A stretch of DNA of 64,000 bases. Source: Chloroflexota bacterium (GTDB lineage Bacteria > Chloroflexota > Dehalococcoidia > Bin125). The notes under the pieces were generated by a model that did not search any database, was not told the DNA's origin, and saw only the letters and a program-made list of their open reading frames with translations. Location: the NCBI GenBank assembly GCA_026707145.1, contig JAPOXK010000021.1:1-64000 (forward strand). Reading direction: 5' to 3'. Made by a program: the position numbers and the translations under genes. Positions 40,983 to 49,908 of the stretch are shown here, one piece after another (the stretch's first letter is position 1; each line of letters begins with the position of its first letter).

Positions 40983-42337
40983 GCGGGCGCCTCTTCCGCG
41001 CGCGCGTCGAAAACGAGACGGCCGCCTAGCACGGTGGCGACCACGCGTCCCGTAAGCGTTCGTCCGGTGAGAGGCGTGTTCTTGCCGAGTGACGCGAACC
41101 GATCCGGGTTGACGACCCAGCGGCACGCGGGGTCGATGATGGCGAGGTCGCCTGGCGCGCCCTCCGCCAGTGTGCCGAGGCCCCGGTGCGTCTCGCGATC
41201 GAGTCTCCAGGCGCGGACGGGCCCGATCGTCAGACGTTCGATCACGGTGGCGAGCGTCAGCTTGCGCTCCGACACCAGGGTTCCCAAGACGCCGAACGCC
41301 GTTTCGAGGCCACTGATCCCGTAGGCCGCGTGCTGGAATTCACACTGTTTATCGGGAAGTGCGTGGGGGGCATGATCGGTGGCGACCGCGTCCAGCACTC
41401 CTGTTGCTAAAGCATCGACGCAGGCCGCGGCGTGCGCTGCGGGCCGCAAGGGCGGGGCGACTTTGGCGTTGGTGTCGTAGGAGTTGGGGTCGAGGCCGTT
41501 GGTCGTCTCTCCTGCAACGGCGGCGTCGGTGAGGAAGAGATGGTGCGGCGTGACCTCTGCGCTGATGCGCAGACCGTGCTCCTTGGCGGTGGCGACGGCT
41601 GCGCAGCTGGCGGCGGTGCTGACGTGTGCAAAGTGCAGCTGGGCACCCGTCAGCTCGGCTAGGTGAATATCACGATCGAGCATCGCGATCTCCGCCGCTG
41701 CAGGCTGACCCGACAGGCCGAGACGAGCGGAGACGGCACCCTCATGCATCACGCCCCGCTCTTGCCCTGCGCCGGCGATCGCAAGGTCTTCACAATGCTC
41801 GCTGATCGGTAGATCCAGGGCGGCGGCGTAGTCAAAAGCACGGCGAGCGACGCCCGCATCGGCGATGCCTTCGCCGTCGTCGGAGTAAGCCACGACGCCG
41901 GCCGCGCGGAGCGCCTCCATTTCCGCTAGCTCTTTGCCTCGCCGGCCCTTGGTGATCGCGCCGACGGGGAGGACGCGCGCCGAGGCTCCTCGGGCGCGCT
42001 CCAGCACCTGAGCCACGACCGCTGCGCTATCCATTGTCGGATCGGTATTGGCCATGGCGCAGACGGTGGTGTAGCCGCCGCGGGCGGCGGCGATCGTACC
42101 CGAAGCGATGGTCTCCTTGTGTTCGAAACCCGGCTCGCGCAGGTGCGTGTGCAGATCGACGAAGCCGGGAGCAACCACGAGCCCAGTGGCGTCAAAGACC
42201 GGAGCGTTGGCGGCTAGTTCGGCAGCGACCGCCGCGATACGACCGTCGCGGACGAGAACGTCGAGCGTCCCCTCGACACCGTTGGCGGGGTCGATGATGC
42301 GTCCCCCTCGCACAAGGAGATCCGTCGGTGATGTCAT
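40979..42337 (-). CDS. pyrC: dihydroorotase, class I
   Basis: Cyclises carbamoyl aspartate. In the 452-residue amidohydrolase, the metal motif is DLHTHLREPG and the carboxylated-Lys position is replaced by the class I Asp in VVAYSDDGEGI. Later landmarks are His in SEHCED, HFAHVST, EVTPHHL and the catalytic Asp in ATDHAPH. It overlaps pyrB by 4 nt and carA by 4 nt. Confidence 0.97.
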   Translation of the reverse strand: MTSPTDLLVRGGRIIDPANGVEGTLDVLVRDGRIAAVAAELAANAPVFDATGLVVAPGFVDLHTHLREPGFEHKETIASGTIAAARGGYTTVCAMANTDPTMDSAAVVAQVLERARGASARVLPVGAITKGRRGKELAEMEALRAAGVVAYSDDGEGIADAGVARRAFDYAAALDLPISEHCEDLAIAGAGQERGVMHEGAVSARLGLSGQPAAAEIAMLDRDIHLAELTGAQLHFAHVSTAASCAAVATAKEHGLRISAEVTPHHLFLTDAAVAGETTNGLDPNSYDTNAKVAPPLRPAAHAAACVDALATGVLDAVATDHAPHALPDKQCEFQHAAYGISGLETAFGVLGTLVSERKLTLATVIERLTIGPVRAWRLDRETHRGLGTLAEGAPGDLAIIDPACRWVVNPDRFASLGKNTPLTGRTLTGRVVATVLGGRLVFDARAEEAPA

Positions 42338-43344
42338 GCGCCGCCTCGCGCGAGCAGATAGAGGACGGCCATGCGCACGGCTACGCCGTGTTGTACCTGC
42401 CGCTCGATCTCGCTCTGCAGGCCCCGGGCGACATCCGGAGAGATCTCGACCCCTTCATTCAACGGTCCGGGGTGCAGCACCGGTGCATTTTCCCGGGCCA
42501 GCCCAAGACGCTCGCGAGTGATTTGGTAGCGACGTGCGTACTCCCGGAGCGAGGGGACCTGCACGCCCGCCGCTCGCTCACGTTGGAGTCGCAGCGCTAT
42601 TACCGCGTCGGCGTCTTCCAGCGCCCGGTCGAGATCGTCGTCGATGCGGACGGCAGGCAGGCCGAGCGGATGATTTTGGTTGAGCCCCGGCGGTAACAGG
42701 GACTGCGGAGCGACTAGCGTGACCGTGGCCCCGAGGCGCGTCAGTGTCCAGAGATTCGAGCGGGCGACTCGCGAGTGCTTGATGTCTCCCACGATGCAGA
42801 TGCGCTTATCTTGGAGATCCCCGAGTGCTTTTTGCAGGGTGTAGGCGTCGAGCAGAGCTTGGGTAGGATGCGCGTGGGTGCCGTCGCCCGCGTTGATGAT
42901 ACGGGCGGTGCTGTGGCGCGCAGCGAGGTACGGCGCTCCTGCTTGTGGGTGTCGCATGACGACGATATCGGCTCCGATCGCCCCGATCGTGCGGACGGTG
43001 TCGATGAGCGACTCGCCTTTCTCCACGCTGGACCCTTTGGCGCTGAGGTTGATCACGTCCGCGCCGAGGATCTTGCCTGCTAGTTCGAACGAAGCCCGGG
43101 TACGGGTACTGGCCTCGTAAAAGAGCGTGACCACGGTGATGCCGCGCAGGGCCGGTGTGCGCGCGACGCGGCGCTGCAGGACCTCCTCCATTGCCGCGGT
43201 GCTCTGCAGCAAACGCTCGATCTCAGCGGTATCGAGCGCGTCGACATCAAGGAGATGGCGATGGCGCCAGGAAACTTGTTGGCCTGTAGGATCGCCCGCG
43301 GGGACGGGACTCACGGGCGCTTCTGTTTGCGGTTGCGTAATCAT
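42334..43344 (-). CDS. pyrB: aspartate carbamoyltransferase catalytic subunit
   Basis: Condenses carbamoyl phosphate with aspartate. The carbamoyl-phosphate site FYEASTRTRASFE, the later HPTQALLDAYTL and HPGPLNEGVE, and the aspartate-side loop are intact. The 336-residue chain carries about 25 extra N-terminal residues that look disordered. No pyrI regulatory gene is present, as expected when control is by PyrR. It begins 12 bp after pyrR. Confidence 0.97.
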   Translation of the reverse strand: MITQPQTEAPVSPVPAGDPTGQQVSWRHRHLLDVDALDTAEIERLLQSTAAMEEVLQRRVARTPALRGITVVTLFYEASTRTRASFELAGKILGADVINLSAKGSSVEKGESLIDTVRTIGAIGADIVVMRHPQAGAPYLAARHSTARIINAGDGTHAHPTQALLDAYTLQKALGDLQDKRICIVGDIKHSRVARSNLWTLTRLGATVTLVAPQSLLPPGLNQNHPLGLPAVRIDDDLDRALEDADAVIALRLQRERAAGVQVPSLREYARRYQITRERLGLARENAPVLHPGPLNEGVEISPDVARGLQSEIERQVQHGVAVRMAVLYLLARGGA

Positions 43345-43356
43345 GACTGCGCCTGC

Positions 43357-43923
43357 CTACGTCTGTGCGCTTGCAGCAGGGGTACGCGACCGCAAGACGA
43401 CTTCGTCGCGGCCATCCGTTTCGGCAAGGCGCACGAGCACCTCGTCTTCTCGATGCGTGGGAAGATTCTTGCCGATGTAGTCCGGCCGAATCGGCAGCTC
43501 GCGGTGTCCGCGGTCGATCAGCACGGCGAGTTCGATCGCGGCAGGCCGGCCATAGTCGATCAAGGCGTCGAGCGCCGCTCGGATGGAGCGCCCGGTGAAA
43601 AGTACGTCGTCCACCAAGACGATGACGCGATCGTCGATCGCGGCGGGCAGGACGCTGGTACGCAGCGGTGCGGTCGCGTTGCGGAGCGGGATGTCGTCAC
43701 GGTGAAGGCTGATGTCGAGGGCGCCGGTAGGTGGCGGCGCGCTTGCAAAGTGACTGATCGACTGTGCGATCCTCTCGGCCAATGGCACACCGCGCGTGCG
43801 CATGCCGATCAAAACGGGCGGCGCCCCCTCGGAGTGCCGTTCCACGATCTCGTGGCTGATGCGCACGAGAGTGCGCTGGAGCGCGCGCGCGCCAAGCACT
43901 TCGGTCTCCGTGACGCTGGTCAC
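43357..43923 (-). CDS. pyrR: PyrR, uracil-sensing regulator of the pyr operon
   Basis: RNA-binding regulator with a phosphoribosyltransferase fold; in other bacteria it binds pyr leader RNA when UMP is high. The PRPP loop is VIVLVDDVLFTGRSIRAAL and the N-terminal basic helix region is present. The frame is open to GTG 43932, but GTG 43923 overlaps the stop of a 27-codon leader ORF (GTGA) and neither GTG has its own ribosome site. I therefore favour the coupled start at 43923 (188 residues); the difference is three residues. Confidence 0.93.
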   Translation of the reverse strand: MTSVTETEVLGARALQRTLVRISHEIVERHSEGAPPVLIGMRTRGVPLAERIAQSISHFASAPPPTGALDISLHRDDIPLRNATAPLRTSVLPAAIDDRVIVLVDDVLFTGRSIRAALDALIDYGRPAAIELAVLIDRGHRELPIRPDYIGKNLPTHREDEVLVRLAETDGRDEVVLRSRTPAASAQT

Positions 43924-44003
43924 GAAGGACACTCTGGGCCGCTCGTTGCGGATCGTTCAGAAACGGACTGGTCGGGAGGATGGGGAGAAAGGTTCGTGTA
44001 CAT
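43920..44003 (-). CDS. 27-codon leader ORF coupled to pyrR
   Basis: ATG 44003, TGA 43920-43922, reading MYTNLSPHPPDQSV and 13 more residues. The sequence upstream offers AAAGGA and GGTGG as ribosome sites, directly after the PyrR-binding hairpin. The stop overlaps a pyrR GTG. The peptide itself has no attenuator-type codon run. Its likely role is to load ribosomes for pyrR under control of the hairpin. Confidence 0.5.
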   Translation of the reverse strand: MYTNLSPHPPDQSVSERSATSGPECPS

Positions 44004-44024
44004 CTGCCGCCACCGCTGTCCTTT

Positions 44025-44042
44025 CCGGCCTCACGGGACCGG
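44025..44042 (-). promoter_or_regulatory. PyrR-binding RNA hairpin in the pyr leader
   Basis: The minus-strand RNA reads CCGGUCCCGUGAGGCCGG. It folds as a six-pair stem with a bulged U and loop CGUGA, and it matches the conserved PyrR recognition sequence ARUCCNGNGAGGYU with a compensating A-U to G-C change at the ends. No terminator hairpin with U run follows before pyrR, so control is more likely at translation than by attenuation. The rest of 43933-44296 shows no gene. Confidence 0.75.
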
Positions 44043-44296
44043 TTTTAAAGTCCAACGACGATTGCCTTGAGGAGGTTAGCACGGCGAGTTGCTCATGGCG
44101 CGTCGACTGCTCTACACCCCTACGTCGTGCTGCCGCTGAGATGCATGCACAGATACATTCCTAACAGGAAGCGACGAGTGCATTCCGGCACCGGCCTGCG
44201 GAAACGCGGGGCTCTCCCATCGGTATGCGGCGTCGCGTTGGATCGTACACTGTGGCGCGACGCCGAGGACGGGCGGCGGCGGCGGGATCGTGCGAG

Positions 44297-44980
44297 ATGA
44301 CGATAAAGCGAGCGCTGCTTGGTGCACGACTCCCTGCGGTAGGAATGGCCGTCGCGCTTACAGTGGTGTTCGCCGGCGCCTGCTCGAGCGGCGACGCTCT
44401 CGGTTCCAGCGCTCCCCCGCCCGGCAGCACCGATTCGCTTCCCGTCGACGTTGATCGAGTCCCGCAACCGCTTGACTTTGTCAACGACCCGGCGTTGGAG
44501 GCGTACCTGCTCCGAGATACCCCGGAGCTACCTGAGCGTTTCGTCGAGGTCCAGCGCGGTGATCGTCAACCCATTCTCTCCCTCGGTCGCGTCCAGGCGG
44601 CCGCTCGGGCGAGTTACGTCAGTGGCATTACACGTGAGTACTTAGCCGTCGACGTGCTCCGAATTCAGTCCGATATCGAGCCAATGGGATTTTTCGCCGC
44701 TTTTGTTGCGACGTTGGTGCAGGATCCCAATTTCCACGATTTGCGGCGTATCGGAGTGGTGCGGGGCGTTGGCGACAGCGCCAGGCACTTCGCATTCACG
44801 CTGGAAGGCGACGATACTGAGGTGACGGCGCTTTTGCGAGGAGAGATCATCGCCCTGCTTTTCTACCGGCGCCCGGCCGCCTTTCGGCAACCGCTCGATC
44901 TCTCGTCGCTACTCGTGATGGTCGATTTGCTGATCCAATTCGATGCACAGGCGATCACCGCCGGTAGCCAGGCTAAGTGA
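44297..44980 (+). CDS. lipoprotein of unknown function
   Basis: From ATG 44297 the protein is 227 residues: a lipoprotein signal (VALTVVFAGAC), a Ser/Pro/Gly linker, then an alpha/beta domain of about 170 residues with FVNDPALEAYLLRDTP and SDIEPMGFFAAFVATLVQD. TACACT about 45 bp upstream is a candidate -10 box. It diverges from the pyr operon across the leader region. No family recognised. Confidence 0.72.
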   Translation: MTIKRALLGARLPAVGMAVALTVVFAGACSSGDALGSSAPPPGSTDSLPVDVDRVPQPLDFVNDPALEAYLLRDTPELPERFVEVQRGDRQPILSLGRVQAAARASYVSGITREYLAVDVLRIQSDIEPMGFFAAFVATLVQDPNFHDLRRIGVVRGVGDSARHFAFTLEGDDTEVTALLRGEIIALLFYRRPAAFRQPLDLSSLLVMVDLLIQFDAQAITAGSQAK

Positions 44981-44987
44981 CGGCGCG

Positions 44988-45191
44988 CTAAAGATTCTCG
45001 GCCTGCTGCATCTCGGGCGGCAGTAGGTTGGGGATCCCATCCTCAATGGGGTACTTGAAGTCGATCGACTTCGAGTAGAGATGACCCTGCAGGATCTCGT
45101 TCTCGTCTTCCGGATCGAGTGCGTCTATGACGAGATCGAGTGGTTCCTTCGTCACCGGACATACCAAGATCTCGACTAAGTCCCGCTGCAT
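44988..45191 (-). CDS. Trm112-like small protein
   Basis: A 67-residue protein of the Trm112p-like/UPF0434 group. The start MQRDLVEILVCPVTKEPL and the YPIEDGIPNLLPPE end are characteristic. Zinc-binding relatives have paired Cys; only one Cys is present here, so it is a metal-free version, common in bacteria. Family members act as small partners of methyltransferases. It faces the lipoprotein gene; the two stops are 8 bp apart. Confidence 0.88.
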   Translation of the reverse strand: MQRDLVEILVCPVTKEPLDLVIDALDPEDENEILQGHLYSKSIDFKYPIEDGIPNLLPPEMQQAENL

Positions 45192-45300
45192 GGAGACGTA
45201 CCTTGCTCTCTAGGCCCGCTTCTCGCCCTTTCGCTGATCCTAACAGCTGATTCCCCCACGAGATGGGAGGAGCCTCTGGAGCTTTCTTCGCTCGGAGCAG

Positions 45301-45774
45301 TCAGGCGTCCGCACGTCCCAGCGAATAGGTGATCCGTCCCTTCGCGACGAGGCGCCCGCCGTCGTCGTGGATCTCCGCGTCGCCTACGGCAAGGCTTCCT
45401 CCCTTGCGGAGGATCGTGCCGCTGATGAATAGCGCGCTCCCGTTGGCTGGGCGCAGGTAGGAGATATTGAGTTCGGCGGTGCCGCGCATGATATCGCCGC
45501 GCACGCAGAGGGTCCGCACCGCCGACACGACCGCGATGTCGATGAGGGCCGCCATGATGCCGCCGTGCACACCGCCGGCTGCGCCGCCTCCGAGGAGCGG
45601 GGAGATAGGGAGCCGGAACTCGGTCCGCCCCCGTTCGATGGAGGAGAGCTCGGCGCCGAACAGCGCCTGCCCGCCGATCATGTGATAGGTCTGCCGGACC
45701 CGATCAAGCGACTCAAGCCAGTCGGGCTCAGCACCCTCGGTGTCCCTAGCACGGTCGCTGGCGGCTTCGGTCAT
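45301..45774 (-). CDS. PaaI-type hotdog thioesterase
   Basis: A 157-residue single hotdog domain. GGVHGGIMAALIDIAVVSAV carries the conserved HGG...D/E motif of PaaI-like acyl-CoA thioesterases. The strands TAELNISYLRPA and ISGTILRKGGSLAVGDAEI complete the fold. Substrates are usually aryl- or medium-chain acyl-CoA; none is inferred. No operon partner is obvious. Confidence 0.88.
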   Translation of the reverse strand: MTEAASDRARDTEGAEPDWLESLDRVRQTYHMIGGQALFGAELSSIERGRTEFRLPISPLLGGGAAGGVHGGIMAALIDIAVVSAVRTLCVRGDIMRGTAELNISYLRPANGSALFISGTILRKGGSLAVGDAEIHDDGGRLVAKGRITYSLGRADA

Positions 45775-45877
45775 GTGCTCTCAGAATGCGGCCATCCACC
45801 GCTTCGACCGTGGCCGCGCCGCCACGATAGCGCAGTCTCACGCTCGGGACCGCTTCGGACGGAGGAAGGACGCGTGC

Positions 45878-46816
45878 TCAGGGGAGGAATTGGCGCAGCG
45901 CAAACCAGATATTAGCGGGGCGCTCTGCCAGTCGCCGCATGAAGTAGGGATACCACCGCTCGCCGTACGGCAGGTAGATGCGAACAGGATACTGCTCGTG
46001 CAAGAGGCGCTCCTGCAATCGCGGACGCACGCCGTAGAGGAGCTGGACTTCCCAGCGATCCGCCTCGATATGGCGGCGGAATGCGAGTGAGCGGGCGCTT
46101 GCGAGCAGGGGCTCGTCGTGCGTGGCGACGGCGAAAAAGCTGCCGCGGACGAAGCTCTCCGGTGCGAACGCCGCCCGCAGCAGCCGCTGATAGGCTTGGA
46201 AGACCGCTTTCCGCGACTGGTGGGCAATGGCCCTCGGTTCAGCGTAGGCGCCCTTGACGAGCCGCACTCGAGCGATCCGGTCGTCCAGGAGCGTGCGGAG
46301 GTCGTTGGGAGTGCGATGGAGATAGGCTTGCAGCGCCATGCCGAGGATCTCGTGTCGTTGGCCTACGGCGCGATAGAGCGCGAGTGTGGGGTCGACCGCG
46401 TTCGAGCGCTCGATGTCCAGTTCCACGCGGGCCCCGGCTGCCTCCGCGGCCGTCACAATTCGTTCTAGGTTGCGCTCGGCGAGGCCGGCGTCGAGCTGCA
46501 GGCCGATGAGCGACGGTTTAATGGCGACCTTGGCTTGCTCACTGATCGCTGCTGCGGCAACCAAATCGATCAACGTTTCGTATTCCGCCACTGCCGAGGC
46601 AGTCTCAGCCTCGGTGGCAACGTCTTCGCCGAGGTAAGAAAAGGTCACGCGGTAGCCTCGATCAATGAGGGAGCAGGCAGTTGCGACCGCGGCTTGGGCG
46701 TCGCTTCCTGCGATAAACCGGTTGACCAGCCGCCCCGCGTAGGGCGCGCGCTCAATCGCATTGCCGATGGCAGGCTTCCCAGCGAACCAGAGCAGGAGGG
46801 GTCTGAGGAGGGTCAT
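45878..46816 (-). CDS. proline dehydrogenase
   Basis: FAD enzyme oxidising proline to pyrroline-5-carboxylate. The 312-residue monofunctional TIM barrel shows KPSLIGLQ, RVRLVKGAYAEP, FAVATHDEPL, WEVQLLYGVR and the signature RIYLPYGERWYPYFMRRLAER. It lacks the P5C dehydrogenase half of PutA, which must be encoded elsewhere. Gene stands between the thioesterase and rpmJ. Confidence 0.95.
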   Translation of the reverse strand: MTLLRPLLLWFAGKPAIGNAIERAPYAGRLVNRFIAGSDAQAAVATACSLIDRGYRVTFSYLGEDVATEAETASAVAEYETLIDLVAAAAISEQAKVAIKPSLIGLQLDAGLAERNLERIVTAAEAAGARVELDIERSNAVDPTLALYRAVGQRHEILGMALQAYLHRTPNDLRTLLDDRIARVRLVKGAYAEPRAIAHQSRKAVFQAYQRLLRAAFAPESFVRGSFFAVATHDEPLLASARSLAFRRHIEADRWEVQLLYGVRPRLQERLLHEQYPVRIYLPYGERWYPYFMRRLAERPANIWFALRQFLP

Positions 46817-46866
46817 GCTGCTCGGGGCGGAGCCGGTGGGGGCAGCGTGCGAGCCGGCGGGCGGAT

Positions 46867-46983
46867 TTAGCCCTGCCGCTGTTTGTTGCGAGGATTTTTC
46901 TTATTAATGATGTAGACACGGCCCTTCCGTCTGACGATCTGATCGTCTCTCGATCGTTTCTTGACGGAAGCGCGAACCTTCAT
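46867..46983 (-). CDS. rpmJ: 50S ribosomal protein L36, zinc-free form
   Basis: A 38-codon gene reading [20 protein letters not shown] then [18 protein letters not shown]. The L36 N- and C-terminal signatures are present, but the C-x-x-C ... C ... H zinc ligands are replaced (Ser, Asp, Ile, Asn). GGAGG lies 5 nt before the ATG. It is outside any ribosomal operon, as alternative C-minus L36 copies induced by zinc limitation often are. Confidence 0.92.
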   Translation of the reverse strand: MKVRASVKKRSRDDQIVRRKGRVYIINKKNPRNKQRQG

Positions 46984-47087
46984 GTGTTCCTCCGGTGTCG
47001 CCGTCACCCTAGCACAGCACGCTCGCGACGACTGTTCCGGAGGCGGACCGCCATTGATTACCGCAGGGCCGCTGGTTGGCGGGCCGG

Positions 47088-47093
47088 TAGCAT
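47088..47093 (+). promoter_or_regulatory. -10 box of the RNase D gene (leaderless arrangement)
   Basis: TAGCAT ends 6 nt before the GTG start at 47100, so the transcript would begin at the start codon. No ribosome site is visible. Confidence 0.45.
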
Positions 47094-47099
47094 GTCGGC

Positions 47100-48290
47100 G
47101 TGACTACCAATGATCTCATCGGTACGACCGGGGCTGCCGATACCCTTCTCGATGAAATACGGCACGCCGGCCGCTTTGCTCTCGACACGGAGTTCGTCTC
47201 GGAGCGCACATACCGACCACGACTAGCGCTGGTGCAGGTCGCGACGCCCGACCGTGTTGCGGCGATCGATCCGCTCGCCGTCGAGAATCTCGATGCACTG
47301 TGGCGGCTCGTCGCTGACCCGGCTGTCGTCACGGTCGTGCATGGCGGCGAACAGGAAGCGCGATTCTGCCGTCTGGCGACGGGATCTCTGCCGGCGGCTT
47401 ACGTCGATGTGCAGCTCGCTGCGGGATTCGTCGGGGAGCGCTTTCCGATGTCGTACGCCAACCTTGTCGAACGCGTCTTGAAGCGGCGACCCCGGAAAGG
47501 ACAGGCGCGAACGGATTGGCTCCGGCGGCCCTTGTCCGATTCGCAGCTGGATTACGCTTTGGAAGACGTCCGGCACCTGCAAGCGCTGTGGGATCGGCTA
47601 GAGCAGCTGCTTGATGCGCGTAACCGCCGCTCTTGGCTGGAAGAAGAAGGGGATCGCCGCTTGGCTGCAGTCGAGCGCGATCTGATGGGCGTCCGCTGGC
47701 GCCGTGTGGCAGGCGCGCAGAATCTGGGTCGGCGCGGCTTGGCTGTCGTCCGTGAGCTTTCGACTTGGCGGGAACGGGAGGCGGCGCAGCGCGATCACCC
47801 CCGTGCCTGGGTCCTCTCCGATCATCTGATCGTCGCGATCGCGGAATCGCTGCCGCGCTCGCCCGCCGATCTCCGGCGCCTGCGCGGCCTGGATCGCGTC
47901 AAGGATCGATACGCGGCAACTCTGCTGGCTAGCGTCGAGCGGGCGCTGACCCTGCCCGAGAATGAGCTTCCCTCCAGGGGCCGCCCGCCTCGGAAAGAGG
48001 CACAGGTCCGGATGTTGGGGCTCTTGCTTGAAGCCGTGTTGGAGTCGCATTGCGCGAAAGAGGGGATCGACACGTCCCTTATCGGTGGAGCGAGCGACTT
48101 GCGTGACTTGGTGCGCTGGCACCTCGACGGCAAACGGGGAGAAGCGGACCTTGCTCTGGTCCATGGTTGGCGGGCCACGTTGGTCGGCGATCTATTCGAG
48201 CAGGCATTGCAGGGCCAGGTGACCGTGCGCGTACGCGACGCTTGGGCGCGAGACGCGCTCGAAGTAGCGCAGTGTGAGGGTGCCAGTTGA
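47100..48290 (+). CDS. rnd: ribonuclease D (DEDDy exonuclease with HRDC domain)
   Basis: 3'-5' exoribonuclease for stable-RNA maturation. The 396-residue protein has ALDTEF (first two acids), [11 protein letters not shown] with Glu at the usual Asp position, and YALEDVRHL with the catalytic Tyr and last Asp. An HRDC domain follows at about 212-285 ([18 protein letters not shown], then [14 protein letters not shown]). The last 100 residues are a second, weaker helical HRDC-like region. GTG start, with only a -10 box upstream. Confidence 0.92.
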   Translation: MTTNDLIGTTGAADTLLDEIRHAGRFALDTEFVSERTYRPRLALVQVATPDRVAAIDPLAVENLDALWRLVADPAVVTVVHGGEQEARFCRLATGSLPAAYVDVQLAAGFVGERFPMSYANLVERVLKRRPRKGQARTDWLRRPLSDSQLDYALEDVRHLQALWDRLEQLLDARNRRSWLEEEGDRRLAAVERDLMGVRWRRVAGAQNLGRRGLAVVRELSTWREREAAQRDHPRAWVLSDHLIVAIAESLPRSPADLRRLRGLDRVKDRYAATLLASVERALTLPENELPSRGRPPRKEAQVRMLGLLLEAVLESHCAKEGIDTSLIGGASDLRDLVRWHLDGKRGEADLALVHGWRATLVGDLFEQALQGQVTVRVRDAWARDALEVAQCEGAS

Positions 48291-48464
48291 GCGACTGCTC
48301 TCGGGTGGCCGTGGGTTTCTGTTAGACGGCGGACGCTGTCATTCTCGCGTGTGCCGGATCGGTGCTTGACGCAGCGCTGGAAGCGATCGGAGGGCGAACG
48401 GAAGATCCGGGTGGGCTACATTGCTTCGCCTGCCCCGCGGGGCCCGCTCAACTCCGGCCGCCGC

Positions 48465-49892
48465 TCACCTGTTCAGCTTCGCTCGCTGTATTCGCGTTTT
48501 CTCGATCGACTGGCGCACCGAGGCGCGCTCGGCCTCTAGGGCGGCGCTCTTATTGACCGGATAGGGTGGCTGCGCTTGCTTGAGCGAACGCAGGCTCGCG
48601 GGGAGTACTGCGATCTCGGCAGCCGTGCGATCGCGGGCGGTGCGGAGCGAGTCCGATCCGGCCGGGAGGCGCTGGCCGCGCCGCATGACGGGCACCAGCA
48701 GGGGGCGGCCCGCGAGGCGTTCGTCGTGCCGTGCGATCGTGTCGCCTGTGGCGATGCCGTTCTCCTCTGCACGGAACACTTGCTTTCGTCCCGGCAGGAC
48801 GGACTTGTTTGGCGAGAGCTTCATCCGGCCCCGGCCCGCGTACTCCGTCAGCTTATAGGCGCTGTCGAAATGTGGCGCATCCTCGGAGATGCCCATGCGC
48901 GTACCGACCGCATAGGCGTCGATCGGCGCGCGGCCGGCCTCAAGGCGGGCGATCGCGTATTCGTCGAGGTCACTGCTGGCGACGATGCTGACACGCTGCA
49001 GGCCGGCCGCGTCCAGCAGCGCGCGCGCCTTCTTCGAGAGCGTGAGCAAGTCGCCGGAATCAAGCCGGATCGCACTCACGCGGAAGCCTTGCCCCAGCTC
49101 CGTCGCCAGCCGCACGACTTCACCCACGCCGGCCAGCGTGTCGTAGGTATCGGCGAGCAGCACCGTCTCGGGGTACAGCGACGCGTACTCACGGAATGCT
49201 TGGGCCTCGCTTTCGTGCGCTTCAATGTAGGAGTGCGCCATGGTGCCGCTGGCGGGAATGTCGTAAACCTGCGCCGCCAGCACGTTCGACGTGCCGGCGG
49301 CGCCGCCGATGAAGGCGGCCCGGGCCGCCTTCATGCCGGCGTCCGTGCCGTGCGTGCGCCGTAATCCGAACTCGATCACCGGTTTGCCGCCTGCCGCCTG
49401 CACCACGCGTGCTGCCTTGGAGGCGACCAACGTCTGATAGTGGATCTGGTTGAGCAGGAAGGCCTCCACGAGTTGCGCCTGCGGCAGAGGCCCGAGCACT
49501 TCGAGGATCGGTTCGTTCGCGAATACGGCGGTTCCCTCGGGTACGGCGTAGACATCGCCTTCGAACCGGAAGTTGGCCAGCGCGTCGGCGAACTCGCGGT
49601 CGAATTCTGGCAGGGAGGCGAGGTACTCGCGCGCGCCTTCCGAGAAAGACAGCGTCTCAAGGAAATGCAGCGCATCGTCGAGCCCCGCCGCGACTAGGAA
49701 GTTGCGCGTCTCGGGCAGCCGGCGTGCAAAGAGGTCGAAGACGGCGGTTTCGGTGAGCCCTTCACGCAGGTAGGCCTGCACCATCTTGAGTTCGTAGAGG
49801 TCGGTCAGCAGGGCAGCGTTTCCGCTGTGTACCCACGACCGCGCGCTGCCGTGCTCTTGGGGGTGGGGCCTTTGAGGCGACGACAGAACCAT
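48465..49892 (-). CDS. pncB: nicotinate phosphoribosyltransferase
   Basis: Joins nicotinate and PRPP to form NaMN, with ATP-driven phosphorylation of a histidine. From ATG 49892 the protein is 475 residues. Landmarks: TDLYELKMVQAYL near the start, FGLRRTHGTDAG with the phosphorylated His, IPASGTMAHS, RLDSGDL and KLSPNKSVLPGRKQVFR. The open frame upstream overlaps pncA and is not used. It follows pncA by 16 bp: a two-gene NAD-salvage operon. Confidence 0.95.
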   Translation of the reverse strand: MVLSSPQRPHPQEHGSARSWVHSGNAALLTDLYELKMVQAYLREGLTETAVFDLFARRLPETRNFLVAAGLDDALHFLETLSFSEGAREYLASLPEFDREFADALANFRFEGDVYAVPEGTAVFANEPILEVLGPLPQAQLVEAFLLNQIHYQTLVASKAARVVQAAGGKPVIEFGLRRTHGTDAGMKAARAAFIGGAAGTSNVLAAQVYDIPASGTMAHSYIEAHESEAQAFREYASLYPETVLLADTYDTLAGVGEVVRLATELGQGFRVSAIRLDSGDLLTLSKKARALLDAAGLQRVSIVASSDLDEYAIARLEAGRAPIDAYAVGTRMGISEDAPHFDSAYKLTEYAGRGRMKLSPNKSVLPGRKQVFRAEENGIATGDTIARHDERLAGRPLLVPVMRRGQRLPAGSDSLRTARDRTAAEIAVLPASLRSLKQAQPPYPVNKSAALEAERASVRQSIEKTRIQRAKLNR

Positions 49893-49908
49893 TGAACCGA
49901 CCGCCGGG

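Noticed and set aside
39876-41126. carA with an N-terminus extended to 41126
   Set aside because: The extra 48 residues are Arg-rich and antisense-like over pyrC; the ATG at 40982 gives the normal CarA start and a 4-nt overlap.
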